From Bacillota bacterium (GTDB taxonomy: Bacteria > Bacillota_C > Negativicutes > Sporomusales > Sporomusaceae): a DNA stretch of 5,257 nt. Below, in pieces: positions 1 through 5,257 of the stretch. The translations under genes were made by a program, and so were the position numbers. Each line of letters opens with the position of its first letter. Position 1 is the first letter of the stretch. A model generated the notes under the pieces. It saw nothing but the letters and a program-made list of their open reading frames with translations. It did not search any database and was not told where the DNA came from. Location: the NCBI GenBank assembly GCA_023441125.1, contig JAEZQV010000209.1, positions 1 to 5,257 on the forward strand, in the 5' to 3' direction.

Positions 1-1769
1 ATAACGTTTTCCAGCTCGCGCACATTGCCCGGCCAGCGATAAGCCATCAGGCCGGCCAGCGCCTCACGGGTAATGCCGGTGATGGTCTTGCCCTGCTCGC
101 GGCTGACTTTCTGCAAAAAGTGATCAGCCAACAGCGGAATGTCTTCTACCCTGTCTCTGAGCGGCGGCAGCAAAATCGGTATGACGTTCAGCCGGTAATA
201 AAGATCTTCCCGAAACTGGCCGCCCTCTACCATCTGTTCCAGGTTGCGGTTGGTCGCGGCAATAATGCGGACATCGACCTGAATAACCGCCTCGCCGCCT
301 ACCCGGGTAAACTCTTTTTGCTGCAGCACCCGCAGCAGTTTGGCCTGCATGTTTTTATTCAGCTCGCCGATTTCATCGAGAAAGATAGTACCTTTGTGGG
401 CCAGGCTGAACTTGCCCGGTTTTTGCCGGATGGCATCGGTAAACGCCCCTTTTTCGTGACCAAACAGTTCACTCTCCAAAAGACTTTCGGGAATAGCCGC
501 GCAATTGACCCGGATAAACGGCCCGTCAGCCCGGCGGCTGGCGTAGTGAATGCCTTCAGCGACCAGTTCCTTGCCTGTGCCGCTTTCGCCGGTGACCAAT
601 ACCGTTGTCGCGCTGGCCGCCGCCTTGGCGGCAATGGCCAGCGCCTCACGGACCTTGCCGCTTTGTCCGATATACCTGACAAAAGCCGGTCCCGGCTTCT
701 GGGCCCGCCTAAGCTCATCTTCCAGATACTCGGCTTTGGCGGAAACCTGGCTCAGCTTGTCCATTAAATGATGCACTTCACTGACATTCTTAACCACCGA
801 GACGGCGCCGGTCAGTTCGCCATCCACCACAATCGGGCTGACGTTGGCCACCAGCGTGACGCCGTCCGGTTTGGTGACAATACTGCCAATCACCGGCCGG
901 CCGCTGGCCAACACCCGGCTGCGGGTACCAGCGGGCGACAGGTCCCGGACATTCTGGCCGGTAAGCTTGCGGCGGTCTTGTTTAACCAAGGCAACATAGG
1001 CCGGATTGACATAGGTTATAAAGCCTTCCTTATCCACCACGCAGATGCCGTCCTGCACGGATTCCAATACCAGCTGCAGGCGCTCTTTTAGTTCTTTTAC
1101 CGCCTTGAGCTCATCGGTGACTGCTTCCAGCACCGAAATATCCTCAAAAATGGCCATGGCGCCGCGCACCTGACCGTCCGCCACAATGGGCGTCCGGTTG
1201 GTAAGAATGGCAAGCGCGCCAATCGACTGGCGGCAGCCCAGTTCCGGCTCCTTGGTTTTGGCGACAATATGCAGCCGGGAGCCCGGTATTATGGTTTGCG
1301 CCGCCTCGCCGATGGCCATACCGGCCGGGATACCCAGAATCCGTTCGGCCGCCGGGTTGAAAATTGTTATGATGTCATTTTCATCGGTTACAATCAGCCC
1401 GTTGGCCATGCTGACAAAAATTTGCTCGGCGGTAAAGGCATTATCCTGCAGCAGATTGTCCACCTGGCTGATGGTGGCGGCATCGGCCAGGAGAAAGTCG
1501 CTTTCCAGAAAAAGCGCCATTTCACCGGCCGCCGCTTCAGCCTGCAGACCGGACGCTTCCACCCACAGCGTATCACCCTGTTTTATCCGCAGCGACACCA
1601 GCGGCATGATACTGATCGCCGGCACGGCGGCCGCTCCGCCCGGCCGCCGGAAATACAGCTTTACCTGCCAGCTATGTTCCAGCTCACTGGCCTTTTGTAC
1701 GATCATGGCGGCAACACGGGCATGCAGTCCCTTGTCATGGTTGATAACCGCCTGTTTTCTGCTATTCAC
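1..1769 (-). CDS. Sigma-54-dependent activator with N-terminal HPr domain and two PAS domains (3' end beyond left edge)
   Basis: A bacterial enhancer-binding protein that would use ATP to remodel sigma-54 RNA polymerase at -24/-12 promoters. I translated 589 codons without a stop; the C-terminus, where a DNA-binding HTH is expected, is off the left edge. Domains: HPr-like at about 5-90 (GLHAR with His16; SIM with Ser53), PAS1 about 110-220, PAS2 about 228-335, a helical, probably coiled-coil linker about 336-366, then AAA+ from about 375. AAA+ motifs: Walker A GESGTGK (404-410), L1 loop GAFTDA (441-446; usual GAFTGA), Walker B FLDE (463-466), sensor I AATNR, arginine-finger segment [10 protein letters not shown] (519-528), [10 protein letters not shown] at the C-terminal edge. 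I chose GTG at 1769 because AGGGAG lies 9 nt upstream and the resulting N-terminus fits HPr; an in-frame ATG at 1802 sits against a predicted -10 box. The family is certain; HPr and PAS calls are strong by motif. Signal and targets are unknown, but the adjacent sigma gene is the best candidate target. Confidence 0.95.
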   Translation of the reverse strand, partial: MNSRKQAVINHDKGLHARVAAMIVQKASELEHSWQVKLYFRRPGGAAAVPAISIMPLVSLRIKQGDTLWVEASGLQAEAAAGEMALFLESDFLLADAATISQVDNLLQDNAFTAEQIFVSMANGLIVTDENDIITIFNPAAERILGIPAGMAIGEAAQTIIPGSRLHIVAKTKEPELGCRQSIGALAILTNRTPIVADGQVRGAMAIFEDISVLEAVTDELKAVKELKERLQLVLESVQDGICVVDKEGFITYVNPAYVALVKQDRRKLTGQNVRDLSPAGTRSRVLASGRPVIGSIVTKPDGVTLVANVSPIVVDGELTGAVSVVKNVSEVHHLMDKLSQVSAKAEYLEDELRRAQKPGPAFVRYIGQSGKVREALAIAAKAAASATTVLVTGESGTGKELVAEGIHYASRRADGPFIRVNCAAIPESLLESELFGHEKGAFTDAIRQKPGKFSLAHKGTIFLDEIGELNKNMQAKLLRVLQQKEFTRVGGEAVIQVDVRIIAATNRNLEQMVEGGQFREDLYYRLNVIPILLPPLRDRVEDIPLLADHFLQKVSREQGKTITGITREALAGLMAYRWPGNVRELENV

Positions 1770-1784
1770 GGTCAGCCACTCCCT
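1767..1784 (-). promoter_or_regulatory. Ribosome binding site and GTG start of the sigma-54 activator
   Basis: AGGGAG (1784-1779) is followed by a 9-nt spacer and GTG (1769-1767). It decides the start: the only upstream in-frame ATG (1802) lacks a good Shine-Dalgarno sequence and would add 11 residues before an HPr fold that normally begins almost at residue 1. Confidence 0.75.
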
Positions 1785-1788
1785 GCAC

Positions 1789-1812
1789 CAGTACTCTATC
1801 ATTATTGTACTG
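1789..1812. repeat. Inverted repeat overlapping the activator gene's -10 box
   Basis: CAGTAC, 12 bp, GTACTG: perfect 6-bp arms with centres 18 bp apart. One arm covers part of the predicted -10 box and the other lies just past the predicted transcription start. The placement suits a repressor or autoregulatory operator, but short arms can arise by chance. Confidence 0.3.
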
Positions 1813-1832
1813 TAAGCCCTACGCTTCGTAAA
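1804..1832 (-). promoter_or_regulatory. Predicted sigma-A promoter of the sigma-54 activator gene
   Basis: TTTACG (1832-1827), a 17-bp spacer, then TACAAT (1809-1804). The -10 matches 5 of 6 consensus bases and the -35 4 of 6, at ideal spacing. Initiation would fall near 1797, leaving a leader of about 28 nt before the GTG. A vegetative promoter fits the usual pattern in which an activator protein is present before its signal. Confidence 0.5.
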
Positions 1833-1843
1833 GTTTTATAGAC

Positions 1844-1893
1844 AAAGAGACACCTGCCTCACCGGCACCGCTCCGGGAGACAGGCATCTCTTT
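1844..1893 (-). terminator. Hairpin terminator of the SigH-like sigma gene
   Basis: Read on the minus strand, AAAGAGATGCCTGTCTC pairs with GAGGCAGGTGTCTCTTT over 17 positions (three G-U pairs). An inner CCGG/CCGG stem closes a 7-nt loop with one bulged base. The stem begins at the stop codon of the sigma gene. The following T-run is weak (TTTGTCTATAAAACTTT), so termination may be incomplete. It separates the sigma gene from the activator gene's own promoter. Confidence 0.7.
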
Positions 1894-2566
1894 ATACCAT
1901 TGCGTTATATTTTTTATCGGGTTGGCTATCATCGTCCGCTGTCCGTTTGTCTTTTTTACACAGACCCCGGCAGTCCTTCATACGCAATGCCATTTTATTG
2001 CGCGCCCGCTGGACGGCATTATCGACAACTTTTTCCTGCAGATTAAGAATTCTGGCGATTTCCCGCTGTTTATACCCTTCAATGTATAAATCAATAACCC
2101 GCTTTTCCAGCCGGGAAAGGACATTGGCCAACTCATCCTTAATGCCGGTCACCGTTTCCTTCTCGACCACCAGCATCGCCGGATCATCCTGACTGTTTTT
2201 GTTAATCAGTGCGCTTGATTCCAGCGGACTGTTGGTATTGGGCGATTCCGCCAGGGTATTCAGTGAAATTGCCTCATTCAGAGCATAGTGCTTTTTGCGG
2301 TTATGCATGGTAACTGCCGATTTTATGGTATTCTTAATATTTAATTCGGCAATCAGGCGAAATGATCTGCCCCGCGTCTCATCATACTGCATTACGGCTT
2401 TGTAGAGGCCGATCAGCCCCCACTGATACATATCCCGGTAATCGCCTCCCGGTAAGTAATATGTCTTGACATACCGCAGAATAATCTTATGATACCGGTA
2501 GACAACTTTTTCAAATTCTTCATTGTTTACACTTCCATCAGCATTAAAGCACGATCCAAGCACCAT
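1892..2566 (-). CDS. SigH-like sigma-70 family RNA polymerase sigma factor
   Basis: A 224-residue sigma factor resembling Bacillus SigH (Spo0H), which directs transition-phase and early sporulation genes. Region 2 spans about 20-90: DYRDMYQWGLIGLYKAV (42-58) aligns with the core-binding helix, and FRLIAELNIKN (69-79) with the SigH segment FKAFAELCITR. A polar linker (about 100-130) follows, then the region 4 HTH at about 148-192 (LSRLEKRVIDLYIEGYKQRE, then VDNAVQRARNK). A charged tail of about 25 residues with two cysteines ends the protein. ATG at 2566 has AAGGGG 6 nt upstream. The usual glutamate of the QEG motif in region 2.2 is Trp49. The gene lies behind a consensus sigma-54 promoter and ahead of a sigma-54 activator gene, unlike canonical sigH, which usually sits near secE/nusG. 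I therefore read it as a SigH paralogue and give no symbol. Confidence 0.9.
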   Translation of the reverse strand: MVLGSCFNADGSVNNEEFEKVVYRYHKIILRYVKTYYLPGGDYRDMYQWGLIGLYKAVMQYDETRGRSFRLIAELNIKNTIKSAVTMHNRKKHYALNEAISLNTLAESPNTNSPLESSALINKNSQDDPAMLVVEKETVTGIKDELANVLSRLEKRVIDLYIEGYKQREIARILNLQEKVVDNAVQRARNKMALRMKDCRGLCKKDKRTADDDSQPDKKYNAMV

Positions 2567-2661
2567 TACCTACCCCTTGCCGTTTATTTTTCAAGTAAGT
2601 TATGTATTCTTGCTGACTGGCTTCTTTGCAGCCCAGCCATTTATCTTGTACTTATCTAATA

Positions 2662-2677
2662 TGCAATTTTCATGCCA
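2662..2677 (-). promoter_or_regulatory. Sigma-54 (-24/-12) promoter of the SigH-like sigma gene
   Basis: On the minus strand the sequence is TGGCATGAAAATTGCA. It matches every position of the published sigma-54 consensus TGGCAYRNNNNTTGCW, with the GG and GC doublets separated by exactly 10 bp. With equal base frequencies such a match is expected about once in 2 million positions, so chance in this window is unlikely. Predicted transcription start is near 2651, about 85 nt upstream of the sigma ATG and on the correct strand. Sigma-54 promoters need an activator ATPase, and the next gene downstream encodes one. Confidence 0.85.
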
Positions 2678-2737
2678 GCTTTTCCAGCCCCGTGTTTCGG
2701 GCTTTTGAACCATTTTATGACGAATTTCTGCGACCAT

Positions 2738-2757
2738 AGTGCACAAAATTGTACACT
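2738..2757. promoter_or_regulatory. Candidate enhancer (activator-binding) inverted repeat
   Basis: AGTGCACAAAATTGTACACT is a 20-bp inverted repeat with 8 of 10 symmetric pairs matching (half-site AGTGnACAA). Its centre lies about 97 bp upstream of the predicted sigma-54 start, within the usual range for enhancer-binding protein sites. A second TTGTACA at 2770-2776 lies 21 bp from the one in this repeat. Which protein binds here is inference; the sigma-54 activator is the obvious candidate. Confidence 0.5.
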
Positions 2758-2873
2758 GCTTGTCATTTTTTGTACATTTTTATTGCCTGGCGTCAATTTT
2801 TACCCGGTTTTAGTTTGCTTAAATGCATATATTGTGGAAAGCTGTCTGTATGGTGTGAATTTTCAGAGAATAA

Positions 2874-3308
2874 TTATATTCTGCAGTTAATTAAAATCAG
2901 CCCCAGCAGGCAAAAGACCACTCCGGCAATGGTGGCCGGCGAGAGGGTCTCCTTAAAAAACAGTAAGCCGGCCGGAATCAGCAAAATACTTACCGTCGTG
3001 CTGGCAACAATATTAAACAGACTGATATTCCAGCCAACCCGGTAGGCAATCAGCGTTCCCACTTCGAGGCCGACGATGGCCGCCCCCAGCGCGTAGCTGG
3101 CCCAGTTTAACTCCCTAAAGCTCGCCAGCAGGGATATCGCTTTATCCGCCGGATAAAACGGATAGAGAGCCAGCGATACCAGCGCGGCGGTCAGATAGGT
3201 AACAGCCAGTGATACCAGCGGATTAATATTCGACGGCGTAACTTTCAGAAATACGTGATAAAGAATGCTGGCAGCGATGGTTAGTATAATGGTTGCGTAG
3301 TATAGCAA
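2874..3308 (-). CDS. Small EamA/DMT-type membrane transporter, five predicted helices
   Basis: A 144-residue, very hydrophobic protein with about five membrane helices: 2-21, 29-50, 68-90, 95-118 and 122-142. The C-terminal part (LLFFKETLSPATIAGVVFCL and a GLILI end) has the look of an EamA repeat of the drug/metabolite transporter superfamily. Typical EamA transporters have ten helices from two repeats; this is one repeat, as in known short DMT members, so it would need to dimerise. Helix 3 carries Glu82 and ends at Arg90, possible substrate or gating residues. Substrate is unknown. The start is TTG at 3308, with a GGGGGG Shine-Dalgarno-like run 6 nt upstream and no better in-frame start. 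It is separated from dnaB by a hairpin, and I see no clear promoter of its own; read-through from dnaB is possible. No functional link to its neighbours is evident. Confidence 0.8.
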   Translation of the reverse strand: MLYYATIILTIAASILYHVFLKVTPSNINPLVSLAVTYLTAALVSLALYPFYPADKAISLLASFRELNWASYALGAAIVGLEVGTLIAYRVGWNISLFNIVASTTVSILLIPAGLLFFKETLSPATIAGVVFCLLGLILINCRI

Positions 3309-3320
3309 ATAAATCCCCCC
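3306..3320 (-). promoter_or_regulatory. Ribosome binding site and TTG start of the transporter gene
   Basis: GGGGGGA (3320-3314) precedes TTG (3308-3306), with 6 nt between the G-run and the start codon. The spacing and the position of the first helix immediately afterwards support the rare start codon. Confidence 0.6.
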
Positions 3321-3357
3321 TATCGTGCGGCCAACCTCAGAGCTGCACTTTCAATCC

Positions 3358-3404
3358 AAAGATAAGCAGGGAGCAGACTGTGTGCTTCACCTTCTGCTCC
3401 CTGC
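3358..3404 (-). terminator. Hairpin terminator downstream of dnaB
   Basis: GCAGGGAGCAGA (3404-3393 on the minus strand) pairs perfectly with TCTGCTCCCTGC (3377-3366), a 12-bp stem with a 15-nt loop. It begins 20 bp after the dnaB stop and is followed by TTATCTTT. The T-run is interrupted, so some read-through into the transporter gene is plausible. Confidence 0.75.
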
Positions 3405-3424
3405 CTGCAATCAGTCCGGCGCAA

Positions 3425-4759
3425 TTACCCCGGTATTCGTGACAAATCACTAAACTTGGTAAATTGTTTATGGAAAAAGAGCTGCACGGTATCAACGGGT
3501 CCGTTACGGTGTTTGGCCACAATAATATCGGTAATATTTTTGCGTTCGGTTTCCGGATCATAATAATCCTCACGGTACAGAAAAGCCACAATATCGGCGT
3601 CCTGCTCCAGTGAGCCGGATTCACGGAGGTCACTCAGCATGGGTTTTTTGACCTGCCGGGACTCTACGCCGCGGCTGAGCTGGGATAAGGCAATAACCGG
3701 CACTTTAAGCTCTCTGGCCAGCGCTTTCAGCGAGCGGGATATTTCGGAAATCTCCTGCTGACGGTTCTCGCTGCGGGAGCTGCCGGTGCCGCCTTGCATC
3801 AGCTGCAGGTAGTCGATAATAATCAGCTGCAGGTCATGTTCCACTTTTAGCCGGCGGGACTTGGACCGCATTTCCATGACCGTGATGCCGGCCGTATCAT
3901 CAATAAATATGGGAGCGGCAGCCAGGCGGTCAGCCGCCCGTACCAGCTTGTCCCAGTCGTTGTTTTCCAGTTCGCCGATCCGGAGACGCTGGGCGTCAAT
4001 CGGCGCCTCGGCGCACAGCATTCGCTGCACCAGCTGCTCCTTGGACATTTCCAGGCTGAAAAAGGCTACGGCCTTTTTTTCCTTGATGGCCACATTTTGG
4101 GCAATGTTAAGGACAAAGGCCGTCTTCCCCATACTGGGACGGGCCGCAATTAAAATCAGGTCAGACGGCTGCAGCCCCGATGTCAGCTTGTCCAGGTCCT
4201 TAAAGCCGGAGGGCAGGCCGGTAATGCCGCCTTTGGCGGAATAGAGCTCGGAAACCTTGTCAAATACATCAAAGATAATATTCTTGATGGAGGCAAATTC
4301 CTGGCCGGCTTTGCGGTTGGCCACTTCCAGAATCATTTTTTCGGCCTTGTCCATGATTACAGCGACTTCTTCATTGGCTTCATAGCCCATGCCGGCCACG
4401 TACGTTGCCGTGTTGATGAGCTGGCGCAAGAGTGCCTTTTCTTCCACAATCCGGGCATGGTACACCACATTGGCGGCCGTCGGCACACTGTTGGCCAGCG
4501 CCGTGACATAGGCTATGCCGCCGGCGGCTTCCAGCTTTTCGTCCCGGCGCAAAACCTCAACGACGGTAACCAGATCGACGGCGTCGTTTTTATTAAACAA
4601 CTCCAGCATGGCATTATAGATCAGCCGGTGCGCCTCCCGATAGAAATCTTCCGGCCTGAGAATTTCCGACACTTTGGAAATGGCCTCGCGCTCAATCATC
4701 ATCGCACCAAGTACCGACTGCTCAGCTTCAACGTTTTGGGGGGGGACGCGGTCGATCAT
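3425..4759 (-). CDS. dnaB: Replicative DNA helicase DnaB
   Basis: The hexameric ATP-driven helicase that unwinds DNA at the replication fork and recruits primase (named DnaC in Bacillus). The product is 444 residues, full length for the family. The N-terminal helical domain is at about 1-105 (VPPQNVEAEQSVLGAMM near the start), a linker follows to about 170, then the RecA-like ATPase domain. Motifs: Walker A ARPSMGKTA (206-214, Lys212), FSLEM (234-238), Walker B LIIIDYLQLM (312-321, Asp316), SQLSRGVESR (359-368), RESGSLEQDADIVAFLYRE (379-397), and KHRNGP with the probable arginine finger Arg418. All are intact, and no intein or insertion is seen. I chose ATG at 4759 because GAGGAG lies 7 nt upstream; a GTG five codons earlier overlaps that Shine-Dalgarno sequence. 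A Lon-family gene upstream is a familiar arrangement in spore-forming Firmicutes. Confidence 0.98.
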   Translation of the reverse strand: MIDRVPPQNVEAEQSVLGAMMIEREAISKVSEILRPEDFYREAHRLIYNAMLELFNKNDAVDLVTVVEVLRRDEKLEAAGGIAYVTALANSVPTAANVVYHARIVEEKALLRQLINTATYVAGMGYEANEEVAVIMDKAEKMILEVANRKAGQEFASIKNIIFDVFDKVSELYSAKGGITGLPSGFKDLDKLTSGLQPSDLILIAARPSMGKTAFVLNIAQNVAIKEKKAVAFFSLEMSKEQLVQRMLCAEAPIDAQRLRIGELENNDWDKLVRAADRLAAAPIFIDDTAGITVMEMRSKSRRLKVEHDLQLIIIDYLQLMQGGTGSSRSENRQQEISEISRSLKALARELKVPVIALSQLSRGVESRQVKKPMLSDLRESGSLEQDADIVAFLYREDYYDPETERKNITDIIVAKHRNGPVDTVQLFFHKQFTKFSDLSRIPG

Positions 4760-4776
4760 GTAAATTCTCCTCACTT

Positions 4777-4830
4777 AAAAGGCCGCGCCCGGCCGGGCAT
4801 ATTGATTATACCTGTCCGGTTAGGCGCGGC
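4777..4830 (-). terminator. GC-rich terminator-like hairpin between the Lon gene and dnaB
   Basis: On the minus strand GCCGCGCC (4830-4823) pairs with GGCGCGGC (4789-4782). An inner CCGG/CCGG stem may extend it, around a loop of about 20 nt. CTTTT (4781-4777) follows directly, and the dnaB Shine-Dalgarno sequence starts only a few bases later. It probably limits read-through from the Lon gene into dnaB, though the U-run is short. Confidence 0.55.
4805..4810 (-). promoter_or_regulatory. Perfect -10 box (TATAAT), possible dnaB promoter
   Basis: TATAAT lies 46 bp upstream of the dnaB ATG, inside the loop of the terminator-like hairpin. There is no recognisable -35 at 16-18 bp and no TGn extension, so it is only a candidate. 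If used, transcription would begin within the hairpin's descending arm and give a leader of about 40 nt. Confidence 0.35.
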
Positions 4831-4856
4831 ACTGCAATCTCCATCTCAACTAATAA

Positions 4857-5257
4857 CTAGGCACTGACAGCTTCCTCTTCGGCAAACAGAATAGCCAGAG
4901 CTTCCTCCACGGTAGCAATCGGCCGAATGTCAAGGCCGAGATGGCTTTCCGGGATATCTGTTTTATTTTCCTCGGGAATAATCATAGTGGCAATACCGGC
5001 TTGTTTGGCGCCATAGGCTTTTTCGAAGACGCCGCCAACCGCTTTAACCCGGCCCTGGATGGATATCTCGCCGGTAACGGCTACATCCTGCCGGATGGCT
5101 TTGCCGGTAATGGCCGAGATAATGGCCGACAGGATGGCGGTACCGGCGGAAGGTCCGTCAATACGTCCGCCGCCGATGATATTGACATGCAAATCATAGC
5201 TGGCCAAATCCTGACCGGTGATTTTCCGGACAACAGCCGCCGCATTAAAGACCGAGT
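4857..5257 (-). CDS. lonC: Lon-family (S16) ATP-dependent protease, C-terminal part (5' end beyond right edge)
   Basis: Only the last 132 residues are present. They form the Lon serine-lysine proteolytic domain: catalytic Ser36 of the fragment in DGPSAG (33-38) and catalytic Lys79 in VGGVFEK (73-79). The 43-residue spacing equals that of E. coli Lon (Ser679 and Lys722), so the active site looks intact. The segment NIIGGGRIDGPSAG (25-38) before the serine, rather than the PEGATPKDGPSAG of housekeeping LonA, and the position just upstream of dnaB fit the LonC/LonB-type proteases of endospore formers. The symbol is tentative, since the AAA+ part is off the window. The first two bases at the right edge are an incomplete codon, and the reading frame stays open to the edge. 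The stop is TAG at 4859-4857. Confidence 0.88.
   Translation of the reverse strand, partial: SVFNAAAVVRKITGQDLASYDLHVNIIGGGRIDGPSAGTAILSAIISAITGKAIRQDVAVTGEISIQGRVKAVGGVFEKAYGAKQAGIATMIIPEENKTDIPESHLGLDIRPIATVEEALAILFAEEEAVSA

Larger units (their letters stand above)
2567..2873. other. AT-rich regulatory intergenic region, no gene seen
   Basis: About 300 bp between the transporter and the sigma gene, clearly richer in A+T than the flanking genes. It holds the sigma gene's 5' leader (about 85 nt if the sigma-54 start is right), the sigma-54 promoter and a 20-bp inverted repeat. TTGTACA occurs in direct orientation at 2749 and 2770, a 21-bp step or two helical turns. I found no convincing terminator for the transporter gene here. 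Small plus-strand open frames in this stretch show no ribosome binding site or recognisable protein. Confidence 0.7.

Noticed and set aside
1800..1802. ATG as start of the sigma-54 activator
   Set aside because: It lies about 2 bp past the predicted -10 box, before the expected transcription start, and has no well-spaced Shine-Dalgarno sequence. GTG at 1769 has both and fits the HPr N-terminus.
120..1841. Long open frames on the plus strand (120-767, 768-1091, 1186-1815, 1269-1841) and short minus-strand frames inside this stretch
   Set aside because: They lie opposite or out of frame with the sigma-54 activator, whose frame gives recognisable HPr, PAS and AAA+ motifs throughout. Their translations resemble no protein family.
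2686..2706. Small hairpin followed by TTTT on the plus strand (AGCCC ... GGGCT)
   Set aside because: The stem is short with a bulge, and no plus-strand gene or promoter upstream needs a terminator. It lies between the palindrome and the sigma-54 promoter but shows nothing that marks it as functional.
2769..2796. Sigma-A promoter TTGACG-N16-TACAAA for the sigma gene
   Set aside because: The -35 is good but the -10 matches only 4 of 6 at 16-bp spacing, and it lies about 200 bp upstream of the ATG in an AT-rich stretch where such matches arise easily. The sigma-54 element is far stronger. It could still be a secondary promoter.
2672..3045. Plus-strand open frames of 72 and 98 codons in the intergenic region and over the transporter gene
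   Set aside because: No ribosome binding site and no recognisable protein; the second runs antisense into the transporter gene.
4760..4774. Five-codon N-terminal extension of DnaB from a GTG at 4774
   Set aside because: The GTG overlaps the GAGGAG Shine-Dalgarno sequence that serves the ATG at 4759, and MIDRVPPQ matches the usual DnaB N-terminus.
3337..4867. Frames at 3337-3633 (minus), 3861-4244 (plus) and 4457-4867 (plus)
   Set aside because: Out-of-frame or antisense shadows of dnaB, which is continuous with all helicase motifs.
1..5257. Search for CRISPR arrays, tRNA or rRNA genes, insertion sequences and attachment sites
   Set aside because: By eye I found no regularly spaced repeats, cloverleaf-like sequence, transposase frame or terminal inverted repeats.

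Overview
All recognisable genes in this window lie on the minus strand, so transcription runs from right to left. Base composition is near 50% GC. The gene set suggests an endospore-forming Firmicute, probably a Negativicute of the Sporomusa/Pelosinus type: a LonC-type Lon protease just upstream of dnaB, a SigH-like sigma factor, and a PAS-containing sigma-54 activator carrying an HPr domain. That placement is inference from family knowledge, not a database match.

Layout from right to left. (1) The 3' end of a Lon-family (S16) protease gene enters at the right edge and stops at 4857. It is followed by a GC-rich terminator-like hairpin whose loop contains a perfect TATAAT. (2) dnaB, the replicative helicase, is complete (3425-4759) and ends in a 12-bp perfect hairpin. 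(3) A short five-helix membrane protein of the EamA/DMT transporter group follows (2874-3308, TTG start). (4) A non-coding region of about 300 bp (2567-2873) holds a full-consensus sigma-54 (-24/-12) promoter, with a 20-bp inverted repeat about 97 bp upstream of the predicted transcription start. (5) A SigH-like sigma factor gene (1892-2566) is read from that promoter and ends in a strong hairpin. (6) A sigma-54-dependent activator (1-1769, cut by the left edge) has the unusual order HPr - PAS - PAS - AAA+, with its own sigma-A-like promoter.

The right half is ordinary housekeeping. The left half looks like a self-contained regulatory circuit. An HPr/PAS sensor-activator is made from a sigma-A-like promoter and sits directly downstream of an alternative sigma factor gene that has a textbook sigma-54 promoter and a plausible enhancer site. 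The inferred logic is: PTS and/or PAS signal -> sigma-54 activator -> sigma-54 promoter -> SigH-like sigma -> a further regulon. The promoter match and the domain order are seen directly; the activator-target link is inference. Two key motifs deviate from the family norm: GAFTDA instead of GAFTGA in the activator, and QWG instead of QEG in region 2.2 of the sigma factor.
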